A stretch of DNA of 5,691 nt from Candidatus Izemoplasmatales bacterium (GTDB taxonomy: Bacteria > Bacillota_I > Bacilli_A > Izemoplasmatales > Hujiaoplasmataceae): assembly GCA_028707415.1 (NCBI GenBank), contig JAQWBC010000078.1, positions 1 to 5,691 on the forward strand, written 5' to 3'. Of the stretch, positions 1-5,665 are shown piece after piece (the first letter of the stretch is position 1; every line of letters starts with the position of its first letter). A model generated the notes under the pieces. The model made no database searches and had not been told where the DNA came from. It saw only the letters and a program-made list of their open reading frames with translations. A program made the position numbers and the translations under genes.

Positions 1-843
1 GTTTATTTTGTCAAAAGTCAAAGATGTCAAAGCAGCAAAATCACCCATTATGAAAACATCTTGATTGGCACCAGTCACGGTCATATTGATAATCCAATTC
101 AAATCCATAAGGATAACAGAACCTATGTCATACCCATTTACAACTTCAGGAATGATCACTTCGGAAAGAGCCGATGTTTGTGCTTGCGCGTAGTACTCTG
201 AATCCGGAGTCAGGATAATATCGACTAGTCCATCATCATTTACTTTTATAGGTAATCCAATTGTTTCATCGAAATATTCTGTGGCATGAATTTCAAAAAG
301 AAGTGAAGTGGTGCTATTCTCAGGAATGTCAGCGGGAAATGTTCCGTTGGCAGTATCTCTGGTAAACAGAATTTTAGTCAGTGAAATCGTCCGTTCGGAA
401 AGAAAAGTCGTCAATCCCGTTGAGGCGGGAATCGTCAATGCAATCGTAGTTGTATAGGTGCCATCGGTCTCGACTGTTACTGTCGCAGAAGCAACATAAA
501 GTACCGATTGATCAGTGTAGACGCAAACGCCCAGCGCACTGTCCGTCACTTCAACACTGAATAACAAGTCATAATTTATCCCATTAGTAACAACCACCAC
601 CTCAAAATCCGATTCGCTCATCAATACCCCATCGTATATCACATCATCCGTGAGGTCTTCATCAATCAACAATATCCCCTCGGTTGAGTTTGATCGGAAA
701 TCTGTTGCTTGAAGCACTGATGGTTCATTTAAATACATTTCCACGAACTCGGGTGGATTATCAACGCTTGTTTGATTTTCGTTACAGCCCACAAATAATC
801 CTACTAGCATCGCACTTAACAAAACAATTCGGATTTTTTTCAT
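1..843 (-). CDS. Secreted lipoprotein of unknown function (partial, C-terminus beyond left edge)
   Basis: The minus strand is open from the ATG at 843 to the window edge, 281 codons with no stop. The product starts MKKIRIVLLSAMLVGLFVGC: two lysines, a hydrophobic core, then a lipobox-like FVGC, so Cys20 is the probable lipidated residue after signal peptidase II cleavage. Phe at -3 is less usual than Leu but tolerated. The mature part opens with a polar linker (NENQTSVDNPPE) and continues as an acidic, Thr/Val/Ser-rich chain with alternating hydrophobic residues, which suggests extracellular beta-sandwich domains. Stretches around residues 84-111 and 121-150 are strand-like. I recognise no named domain or catalytic motif. 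An AGGAGG site lies at 848-853, only 4 nt before the start codon. The gene follows ohr on the same strand, but 236 nt separate them and a promoter candidate and hairpin lie between, so separate control is likely. Being a real gene is near certain; its function is unknown. Confidence 0.88.
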   Translation of the reverse strand, partial: MKKIRIVLLSAMLVGLFVGCNENQTSVDNPPEFVEMYLNEPSVLQATDFRSNSTEGILLIDEDLTDDVIYDGVLMSESDFEVVVVTNGINYDLLFSVEVTDSALGVCVYTDQSVLYVASATVTVETDGTYTTTIALTIPASTGLTTFLSERTISLTKILFTRDTANGTFPADIPENSTTSLLFEIHATEYFDETIGLPIKVNDDGLVDIILTPDSEYYAQAQTSALSEVIIPEVVNGYDIGSVILMDLNWIINMTVTGANQDVFIMGDFAALTSLTFDKIN

Positions 844-877
844 ACTTCCTCCTAAGAAAATTTTTTCACTAAAATAC

Positions 878-922
878 AAAAAAGCGCCTTTCTGCCAACT
901 TATGCGGGTAGTGAAAGCACTT
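878..922 (-). terminator. Terminator-like hairpin in the lipoprotein leader (possible attenuator, or ohr terminator)
   Basis: Read on the minus strand, AAGTGCTTTC (922-913) pairs with GAAA, a bulged G, then GCGCTT (892-882). This gives 10 bp with one G.U wobble and a 20-nt loop, and the run TTTTTT (883-878) follows at once. This is the form of a Rho-independent terminator. It sits 35 nt before the lipoprotein start, too close for another full promoter between them, so lipoprotein transcripts must read through it. An 8-nt segment TTTCACTA (916-909), overlapping the 5' arm, is also perfectly complementary to TAGTGAAA (871-864) just downstream, so two pairings compete. It could instead be the ohr terminator, about 155 nt past that gene's stop. 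Confidence 0.55.
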
Positions 923-986
923 CTGCTAAGTATGAGAACATTAATCACGAACAACCAATTACAACTCTTCAATCAATCTTAGTTTT

Positions 987-1015
987 AATTTATTATAATC
1001 GTATGCCGTTGTCAA
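987..1015 (-). promoter_or_regulatory. Candidate promoter for the lipoprotein gene
   Basis: The minus strand has a perfect TTGACA (1015-1010), a 17-nt spacer and TAAATT (992-987), a 4/6 match to the -10 consensus. A perfect TATAAT (997-992) overlaps but is only 12 nt from the -35, which is too close. Start would be near 980, giving a leader of about 137 nt that contains the terminator-like hairpin. The -35 is strong and the -10 weak, so the exact start is uncertain. Confidence 0.45.
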
Positions 1016-1079
1016 TAGCAATATGACATATTTATAAATTACGTTCTTTATGATATCGCTAAAAACATCGGATCAAGAA

Positions 1080-1499
1080 TTATTTAACTTCCAAATCCAC
1101 AATAATATTACCTCTGATTGCTTTTGAATAGGGGCAGACACCATGAGCTTGTTTTACGTATTTCTCCGCCATTTCAAGATTGATGCCTTTGACTGATGCG
1201 ACTATTCGTACTCCCAGCATATATCCTTTATCGCTTGGGTCAAGAAGCAAAGCTACAAACGCAGTGACTTCACTTGATTCATACTTGATTCGATCCCGTC
1301 TGAGTACTGATTGCAAAGCGCTATTAAAACAAGCACTATATCCTGCAGCGAAAAGCTGTTCTGGATTTGTTGCTTTTGTCTCGATGCCAGAGAGTTCTTT
1401 GGCTGGGGCGATGTCAACGGAAAATGATTGATCAATAGCGAATGATTTACCCGTTCTTCCTCCGACATTCGTAACTTGAGCCTCATATAATTTTTTCAT
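1080..1499 (-). CDS. ohr: Organic hydroperoxide resistance protein (Ohr, OsmC/Ohr family)
   Basis: The 139-residue product has the length and motif order of Ohr peroxidases, cytoplasmic enzymes that reduce organic and fatty-acid hydroperoxides with a reactive cysteine, usually recharged by lipoylated proteins. Visible hallmarks are YEAQVTNVGGRTGKS with the conserved Arg15, NPEQLFAAGYSACF with Glu47 and the peroxidatic Cys57, and AHGVCPYSKAIRGN with the resolving Cys122. The two cysteines and the Ohr-type C-terminal motif separate it from OsmC and YhfA relatives. The ATG at 1499 is preceded by GGGAGG (1507-1512) at 7-nt spacing, which supports this start. The gene is divergent from the lipid kinase across 282 nt. 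Family regulators are often OhrR (MarR type), but no ohrR lies in this window and I see no convincing TACAATT-type operator. The stop is TAA. No disruption is seen. Confidence 0.95.
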   Translation of the reverse strand: MKKLYEAQVTNVGGRTGKSFAIDQSFSVDIAPAKELSGIETKATNPEQLFAAGYSACFNSALQSVLRRDRIKYESSEVTAFVALLLDPSDKGYMLGVRIVASVKGINLEMAEKYVKQAHGVCPYSKAIRGNIIVDLEVK

Positions 1500-1541
1500 A
1501 ATTTATCCTCCCAATTAAATAGAATGATGTATCCCAAATTC

Positions 1542-1570
1542 ATTGTATCGTATTTCATTGTTTTTTTCCA
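1542..1570 (-). promoter_or_regulatory. Candidate ohr promoter
   Basis: The minus strand has TGGAAA (1570-1565, 4/6), a 17-nt spacer and TACAAT (1547-1542, 5/6). Start would be near 1535, leaving a leader of about 36 nt with a good Shine-Dalgarno site. ACAATGAA occurs twice at 15-nt spacing across this promoter on the minus strand, which could be regulator contacts, but this is weak. It is the best promoter I found in the gap, not the only possible one. Confidence 0.35.
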
Positions 1571-1583
1571 GCCTTCCGATCAT

Positions 1584-1608
1584 TAAAATATTCGCCCAAT
1601 AAAATATT
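1584..1608. repeat. Short direct repeat TAAAATATT (two copies, period 16)
   Basis: TAAAATATT occurs at 1584-1592 and again at 1600-1608, separated by CGCCCAA, just upstream of the ohr promoter candidate. The spacing is about 1.5 helical turns. It might be a regulator site, but AT-rich repeats this short also arise by chance. No other structure is seen in the remaining 1609-1700 stretch. Confidence 0.3.
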
Positions 1609-1710
1609 AAAAATAGAAGTTACTGAAAAATTTCGTCGATAAATCAATAAGAGATAACCATCTGTACGCAAAGTCAATAAAATAAAACTAGTGATTTTTA
1701 CGATTTTACC

Positions 1711-1740
1711 TTAGAATTTTGCCTATTTATATATTATAAT
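1711..1740 (+). promoter_or_regulatory. Candidate promoter for the lipid kinase gene
   Basis: A perfect TATAAT (1735-1740) lies in a TA-rich run, with a poor -35, TTAGAA (1711-1716, 3/6), 18 nt upstream. An alternative pair is TTTACC (1705-1710), 17 nt, TATATA (1728-1733). Start would be near 1747, giving a leader of about 35 nt that ends in AAGGAGGTG (1768-1776). The -10 is convincing; the -35 is not. Confidence 0.45.
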
Positions 1741-1781
1741 ATAAAGTAACATACATATATTCGAAGTAAGGAGGTGCGCTT

Positions 1782-2669
1782 GTGAACAAGCAAGCTTTAT
1801 TAATCATCAATCCTCGGGCTGGCAAGATGCGTGGCAATCGTTTTTTAGCTGAAATCATTAGCATTTTCACAGATCACGGGTACGATAATTGCGTTTATAT
1901 GACAAGGCATCCCGGCGATGGTATCGAAATCTGCAAAACCCATGCTAAAGATTTCAATTTGGTAGTCGCTATTGGGGGCGACGGAACTCTAAATGAAGTC
2001 ATCTCCGGCATGATTTTATCGGGGGTTAAAAAACCGCTTGGATACATCCCCGCTGGTAGCACCAATGTCTTTTCGGGGAATCTCGGTTTGACAACGGATA
2101 TTCTTCTGGCGGCAAAAAGGATTATGAAGTATAGCCCAAAGCCGATGGATATCGGTCGATTTGAAAACCGCTACTTCTCTTTTGTTGCTTCCTTTGGGGC
2201 ATTCACAAAAACATCTTACGCCACTCCTCAAAACGCTAAAAACACTTTAGGTCATATGGCCTATATTTTTGAAGGAATCAAGGAAATGCCAAATATCAAG
2301 CCAATTCATGTTCGGGTCGAGACTGATTATCAAGTATTTGAAGATGATTATATTTTAGGTGCTTTCTCGAACTCCCTTACCGTGGCCGGCATTCTAAAAC
2401 TAGATAAGAAAATAGTTGATCTTAATGATGGGCTTTTAGAACTACTATTAATAAAATACCCCAAAAATGCTGATCAATTTAGTCGAGCTTTATCAGGGTT
2501 AAATACTAAGCAATACGATCCGAATATCATTAGTTTCTGTTCAACAAAAAAAGCAATTGTTTATGCTCCCAAGGATATGGATTGGTCGCTTGATGGCGAA
2601 TACGCCGCCGGGAGAGATACAATTCAAGTGGAAGCACTCTATAATGCAATCGATATCATCAGAAAATAA
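1782..2669 (+). CDS. Diacylglycerol/lipid kinase (YegS/DgkB/BmrU type, DAGK catalytic domain)
   Basis: The 295-residue protein belongs to the soluble, membrane-associating lipid kinase family. Members use ATP and Mg2+ to phosphorylate diacylglycerol or related lipids and, in Gram-positive cells, help recycle diacylglycerol into phospholipid or lipoteichoic acid pathways. N-terminal INPRAGK (9-15) and GGDGTLNEV (65-73, with Asp67) form the nucleotide site. PAGSTNVFSGNLGL (90-103) matches the family loop, with Val where DgkB-like proteins usually have Asp. The C-terminal beta domain carries LNDG (214-217) and WSLDGE (268-273); Asp271 and Glu273 fit the catalytic base region of DgkB. The start is GTG at 1782, chosen because AAGGAGGTG ends 5 nt before it and the conserved N-terminus begins at once. 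The length is normal for the family. A terminator candidate follows at 2722-2758. The exact lipid substrate cannot be read from sequence, so I give no gene symbol. Confidence 0.92.
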   Translation: MNKQALLIINPRAGKMRGNRFLAEIISIFTDHGYDNCVYMTRHPGDGIEICKTHAKDFNLVVAIGGDGTLNEVISGMILSGVKKPLGYIPAGSTNVFSGNLGLTTDILLAAKRIMKYSPKPMDIGRFENRYFSFVASFGAFTKTSYATPQNAKNTLGHMAYIFEGIKEMPNIKPIHVRVETDYQVFEDDYILGAFSNSLTVAGILKLDKKIVDLNDGLLELLLIKYPKNADQFSRALSGLNTKQYDPNIISFCSTKKAIVYAPKDMDWSLDGEYAAGRDTIQVEALYNAIDIIRK

Positions 2670-2721
2670 TAAGCATGATAATACTCCTTAAGTAAAAAAA
2701 TCTCAATTGATATGAATACGT

Positions 2722-2758
2722 AAAAGTAGACACGAATAAAATACTGTCTTCTTTTTTT
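2722..2758 (+). terminator. Intrinsic terminator after the lipid kinase gene
   Basis: AAGTAGACA (2724-2732) pairs with TGTCTTCTT (2745-2753), 8 pairs around one T.T mismatch, with a 12-nt loop and a run of seven T (2752-2758). It lies 53 nt after the kinase stop. Flanking A/T pairs can extend the stem. On the minus strand the same hairpin is followed by only a short T run, so bidirectional use is possible but weaker. Confidence 0.65.
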
Positions 2759-2841
2759 AATTTATTGAGTGTCCATCTTACTATCCAAAGAATATAACCA
2801 ATTATTTTTTATATCCACTAGAAGGGGTTAACTTTACAATA

Positions 2842-2864
2842 AGCATGTAATATTCTTACAAGCT
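2842..2864 (-). terminator. Hairpin after the alpha/beta hydrolase gene (probable weak terminator)
   Basis: On the minus strand AGCTTGTAA (2864-2856) pairs with TTACATGCT (2850-2842), 8 of 9 pairs with a 5-nt loop, starting 10 nt after the hydrolase stop. The downstream tract TATTGT is only moderately T-rich, so efficiency is uncertain. The rest of 2670-2873 shows no gene. Confidence 0.45.
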
Positions 2865-2873
2865 AAAGACTAA

Positions 2874-3836
2874 TCAGATATTGTTCTCTTTATCGTAAGA
2901 AAATACCATGATAAATTTTTTAATTTCCGTGACTATCTCCGGTGTTTTATCATAGTGAAGATTGTGCCCGCAATCCAATATAATCTGGCGACACTGTTGA
3001 CTTTTTTGGGCAAAGCGAGTTTGCGCATCAATCCAAGCTTCGTAACCATTTCCTTTATTTAAAGTTGTGGTAAACATTAACATAGGAACATTAGGGGTTC
3101 CCATTGTTTCAACAATTAATGCATTTTCACATACAGTCATGCTTTCCCGGAAAACATCAGTATTAAGTGCATTTTTATATGATAAAATAGCGTTTTGGCG
3201 CTTCTCTTCAGAAGAAAGCCCTTTGTTATTAATGGGAAAGATTTGGGGAATTCGCTGCCAACCAATCGCTGTCATTAAATGGAAAAACCGAATTTTTTTG
3301 AGTCGTTTTTGATAATTGTGGTAGCGTTCGGGAACCGCCATATCTAAACCAATAATACCAATGATTTCCGTGGGAAACTTGCTTGTCCAATAGATTGCTT
3401 CCAAAGCCGACATCGAATGCGGCATCAAAATGTATGGAGGGAAAACCTGTGCTTTTCGTAAGGCTTCTCGATTGTCATCGACTAATGTTTTGATGTCTTT
3501 TGGCAAGTGAGAAATATCAGCATATCCATATCCAAACTTCTCTAAAACAACGACTGAAGCTAACGATGTTAATTGTGAATAGAGGATTTTGTAATCAAAA
3601 ATCGGCGCCCCCACTCCCGATCCAGACAATAAGACAATAGTCGGTTTATTAGAACACATCACTTCATTTGCACAAAAAACATTCATTCGTAAGCCTTTAA
3701 CATCTACAAATTTTCCCCGTGGTTTTAAATCTCTTCTTTCCCGACTCATTTGGATACGGTGATAGACGAAAAGAACTCCATTCGTCAAAATTGATAGTAA
3801 TATAAAAGCAATCAAAACATCGATAATCCAGTCCAT
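2874..3836 (-). CDS. Membrane-anchored alpha/beta hydrolase
   Basis: The 320-residue protein begins with one hydrophobic segment (about 5-25) followed by a basic stretch (HRIQMSRERR, 26-35). By the positive-inside rule this suggests a cytoplasm-facing catalytic domain tethered to the membrane. The alpha/beta hydrolase fold is indicated by VLLSGSGVG (68-76, oxyanion region), VVVLEKFGYGYAD (95-107), the nucleophile elbow MPHSMSALEA (138-147) with Ser141, IIGLDMAVP (161-169), and DCGHNLHYDKTPEIV (288-302) with catalytic His291. The elbow is PHSMS rather than GxSxG. No Asp stands in the usual place after the strand at 250-256, so Asp165 may be the acid. The substrate is unknown. The start at 3836 lacks a strong Shine-Dalgarno site (GAG about 9 nt away) but is favoured because it includes the anchor; Met30 is an alternative. 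The stop is TGA. The gene converges on the lipid kinase and has its own promoter. Confidence 0.88.
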   Translation of the reverse strand: MDWIIDVLIAFILLSILTNGVLFVYHRIQMSRERRDLKPRGKFVDVKGLRMNVFCANEVMCSNKPTIVLLSGSGVGAPIFDYKILYSQLTSLASVVVLEKFGYGYADISHLPKDIKTLVDDNREALRKAQVFPPYILMPHSMSALEAIYWTSKFPTEIIGIIGLDMAVPERYHNYQKRLKKIRFFHLMTAIGWQRIPQIFPINNKGLSSEEKRQNAILSYKNALNTDVFRESMTVCENALIVETMGTPNVPMLMFTTTLNKGNGYEAWIDAQTRFAQKSQQCRQIILDCGHNLHYDKTPEIVTEIKKFIMVFSYDKENNI

Positions 3837-3908
3837 AATCTATCTCTTTTCTAACCAACGTGATTTAAAAAAAATGGTGATGCAAGTAATCTTGTTTCGC
3901 TATAGTGA

Positions 3909-3917
3909 ATTATACCA
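3909..3917 (-). promoter_or_regulatory. Extended -10 promoter of the hydrolase gene
   Basis: The minus strand reads TGGTATAAT (3917-3909): a perfect TATAAT with the TGn extension that lets sigma-70-type polymerase start without a good -35. No good -35 is seen at 16-18 nt. Start near 3902 gives a leader of about 65 nt. The IS110 element begins roughly 100 bp upstream and points away, so it leaves this promoter intact. Confidence 0.55.
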
Positions 3918-3975
3918 CTAGTTTCTATAAGTAAGTATGTATCAAATAAATATGTCTTTTTCGTATACTAAAGCT

Positions 3976-3996
3976 AAGAGTCAGATCATGACTTTT
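3976..3996. repeat. Short inverted repeat between hydrolase promoter and IS element
   Basis: AAGAGTCA (3976-3983) pairs with TGACTTTT (3989-3996) around GATCA, 8 pairs with one G.T. No run of T follows. It could be a regulator site of the hydrolase or a feature of the insertion target. Its role is unknown. Confidence 0.3.
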
Positions 3997-4006
3997 GGCG
4001 GACATC

Positions 4007-4035
4007 TTTACAAATATTTATGGAAGGAATACAAT
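4007..4035 (+). promoter_or_regulatory. Promoter of the IS110 leader RNA
   Basis: TTTACA (4007-4012, 5/6), a spacer of exactly 17 nt, and TACAAT (4030-4035, 5/6) make the best plus-strand promoter in the region. Predicted start is near G4042, the first base of the 10-bp closing stem of the RNA domain. The -35 may lie in the host flank and the -10 inside the element, if the left boundary falls in the spacer as proposed. Confidence 0.6.
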
Positions 4036-4136
4036 GAGGTCGAAGGGATGGTTAAAAACCTGAGGCTCGACCTCGTAAAAATCTCTACACTTCGAGTGTG
4101 AAACACGAGATCCATCCCTTCCCAATGAATACCAGC

Positions 4137-4169
4137 AGCCAAGAGCCAATCGTAGACTCTTGGCTTTTT
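4137..4169 (+). terminator. Terminator-like hairpin inside the IS110 leader
   Basis: AGCCAAGAG (4137-4145) and CTCTTGGCT (4157-4165) form a perfect 9-bp stem with an 11-nt loop, followed by TTTT, so the T tract is T5 counting the last stem base. Alone this reads as an intrinsic terminator. The T tract, however, is also the 5' arm of the next hairpin (4167-4194), so folding may suppress termination. It may shield the recombinase gene from outside transcription or end a short leader RNA. Confidence 0.45.
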
Positions 4170-4354
4170 CTATTTCCGACGGGAACCATAGAAAGCTGGC
4201 GGAACCAAGGGCGTGGTCTTTTTTGGGGAGAAAACCCCGTCAAAAAAAACGCCCGACTTCCACTCAAACTCGAACAACTTGTTTAGATCTAATGAGGACA
4301 AAGATCCTGGATCAATGACGAAAATAAGCGAAAAGGGAGAGGGAAGAAAAACAG

Positions 4355-4362
4355 AAAGGGAG
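4355..4362 (+). promoter_or_regulatory. Ribosome binding site that sets the recombinase start
   Basis: AAAGGGAG (4355-4362) lies 6 nt before ATG 4369. The upstream in-frame starts (GTG 4213, ATG 4315) have no such site, so translation most likely begins at 4369. Confidence 0.65.
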
Positions 4363-4368
4363 AAAAAA

Positions 4369-5571
4369 ATGAGAGGAAACTGTATTGCGATCGATGTATC
4401 AAAGGACAAGAGTCACATTCAAGGATTTCGAAGCCTGAACGAACCGATTTTCAAAGCAATGGAAATCGGTCACGACCGCGAAGGGTTTGAAAAGATTCTT
4501 GAACAGACAGAAATGTTTGGCGGAAAGGAGGAAGAGAAACCAAAGATCATTTTCGAAGCGACGGGCATCTATCATCGTGGTTTACAAAGTTATCTAGAAC
4601 AGAACGGATTCGAGTACTACATCGTCAATCCACTTCAGTCGGCGAAATGCCGGAAACAGGATCTGCGAACGAAGAAAACGGACAAAAGAGACTGCGTAAA
4701 CCTAGCGAAGATGTTTTACACAATGGAATTGAGAAAAACTACCCATGAGGATGAGAACTACTACACGTTGCGGCAATTGAGCCGCCATTATGAAGATATT
4801 TTGAATCATCTTCGCAAAACAAAGGTAAGTTTCAATGCGACCTTGGACATCGTTTATCCGAAATATCAGGATGTGTTCGGCAATCTCTATACGAATTCAT
4901 CGATAGCCATCCTGAGAAAATATCCGCATCCGGACGAACTGGGTAGAAAACATCCAGAAACGGTCGCCAAACAAGTAATGCGGTGTGGAGACCATACGGA
5001 AGCATGGTGCATAGCAAAAGCGGAACGCTTGATTGCGTACGCCAAAACAACGGTCTCCGGCTGTAAGGCCACCGACATCAACGTGAGGATTATGGTTGAC
5101 GAGCTCGAGCAAGTCGAACGTTACCTCGGTTTAGCAGAAAAAACCCTGAGAGAAATGATTCAAATTGCGGAGACAATTCCCAACTATAAGGTGATTCGAA
5201 CCATTCCGGGCATCGGCGAAAACCTCGCCGCAAGGCTCCTCGCCGAAATCGGCGACATCTCTCGTTTTCTCGGTAGTAAGCAGTTGGACGCTTACGCCGG
5301 CATCGATCCGATTATCTATCAGTCGGGACAGATGGACGGGTTACATCTGAAGATTTCCAAAAAGGGCAACAAACGGTTGCGGTGCCTCCTGTATTTGGCG
5401 GTCTTTATGAACCTTCATATCAAGAAAGAAACGAACACAATCCGAGAATTTTTTAACAAAAAGACGCGGCAGGCATCACCATTGTGTGCCAAAGCCGCGT
5501 CCGTCGCCTGCGCCAATAAATTACTGCGAATAATTTATGGTATGTGCAAAACCGGTACTGTGTTCAAATAA
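4369..5571 (+). CDS. IS110-family DEDD recombinase (transposase)
   Basis: The 400-residue protein has the two-part structure of IS110 recombinases, which use a RuvC-like DEDD domain and a C-terminal catalytic serine to insert the element by bridge-RNA-guided recombination. The N-terminal domain shows AIDVSKDK (Asp9), IFEATGIYHRGL (Glu63) and KKTDKRDCVNLA (Asp105 and Asp108). A middle helical region (about 130-265) is coiled-coil-like. The C-terminal Transposase_20 domain shows IRTIPGIGENLAARLLAEIGD (276-296), AYAGIDP (308-314), YQSG with the probable nucleophile Ser319, and KKGNKRLR (331-338). All key residues are present and there is no frameshift. The start at 4369 is chosen for its ribosome site and because the protein motif begins at residue 5. 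The frame stays open upstream to 4213, but that part overlaps the structured RNA and is low-complexity. An intrinsic terminator lies 33 nt after the TAA stop. Confidence 0.95.
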   Translation: MRGNCIAIDVSKDKSHIQGFRSLNEPIFKAMEIGHDREGFEKILEQTEMFGGKEEEKPKIIFEATGIYHRGLQSYLEQNGFEYYIVNPLQSAKCRKQDLRTKKTDKRDCVNLAKMFYTMELRKTTHEDENYYTLRQLSRHYEDILNHLRKTKVSFNATLDIVYPKYQDVFGNLYTNSSIAILRKYPHPDELGRKHPETVAKQVMRCGDHTEAWCIAKAERLIAYAKTTVSGCKATDINVRIMVDELEQVERYLGLAEKTLREMIQIAETIPNYKVIRTIPGIGENLAARLLAEIGDISRFLGSKQLDAYAGIDPIIYQSGQMDGLHLKISKKGNKRLRCLLYLAVFMNLHIKKETNTIREFFNKKTRQASPLCAKAASVACANKLLRIIYGMCKTGTVFK

Positions 5572-5603
5572 CTAAGTGCATTATAGCATATTTTAAAAAG
5601 CAA

Positions 5604-5625
5604 CTGAAGACCCTTCGGCTTTTTT
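5604..5625 (+). terminator. Intrinsic terminator after the recombinase gene
   Basis: CTGAAG (5604-5609) pairs with CTTCGG (5613-5618), 6 pairs with one G.U and a 3-nt loop, then C and TTTTTT (5620-5625). It is well placed after the stop at 5571 and probably lies inside the element. Confidence 0.7.
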
Positions 5626-5665
5626 GTCATACCTTTAAATAAAATACAATTGATTCAAAAAAAAC

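Larger units (their letters stand above)
4042..4368 (+). ncRNA. Candidate bridge RNA of the IS110 element (3' end unknown)
   Basis: This 327-nt leader has no plausible gene but dense structure. Domain I: GAAGGGATGG (4042-4051) pairs with CCATCCCTTC (4112-4121), enclosing GAGG/CCTC (4062-4065/4071-4074), ATCTC/GAGAT (4081-4085/4107-4111) and ACACT/AGTGT (4087-4091/4095-4099). Domain II: CCAGC/GCTGG (4132-4136/4195-4199) closes a three-way junction of a 9-bp hairpin (4137-4165) and a 7+4-bp hairpin (4167-4194). Domain III: GGGCGT/ACGCCC (4209-4214/4249-4254) with inner T6/A6 and GGGG/CCCC. From known biology, IS110-group elements encode in this place a bridge RNA whose loops base-pair with target and donor DNA and which binds the recombinase. 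I infer that role from position, promoter and folding; I have not matched it to a known family. The guides are unassigned, and the RNA could end anywhere from about 4170 to 4368. Confidence 0.6.

Noticed and set aside
684..872. Plus-strand open frame of 62 codons
   Set aside because: It lies opposite the lipoprotein gene, has no good ribosome site and no recognisable product.
1180..1486. Other-frame open frames over ohr
   Set aside because: Shadows of a strongly recognised Ohr gene.
2663..2694. Minus-strand AAGGAG with ATG at 2677 as a small gene start
   Set aside because: The frame stops after five codons.
4081..4089. ATCTCTACA in domain I as a left target guide for ATCTTTACA in the left flank (4004-4012)
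   Set aside because: 8 of 9 matches is near chance for the area searched, and its end does not line up with the junction implied by the 13-nt repeat.
4257..4262. CTTCCA as a right donor guide for TGGAAG at 4021-4026
   Set aside because: Only 6 nt, and it precedes the better left-guide candidate, the reverse of the order known for IS621.
4213..4368. Upstream in-frame extension of the recombinase from GTG 4213 or ATG 4315
   Set aside because: No ribosome site, low-complexity residues, overlap with the structured RNA, and the conserved IS110 N-terminus starts just after ATG 4369.
4832..5112. Minus-strand open frames inside the recombinase gene
   Set aside because: Shadows of the coding strand with no motifs or ribosome sites.
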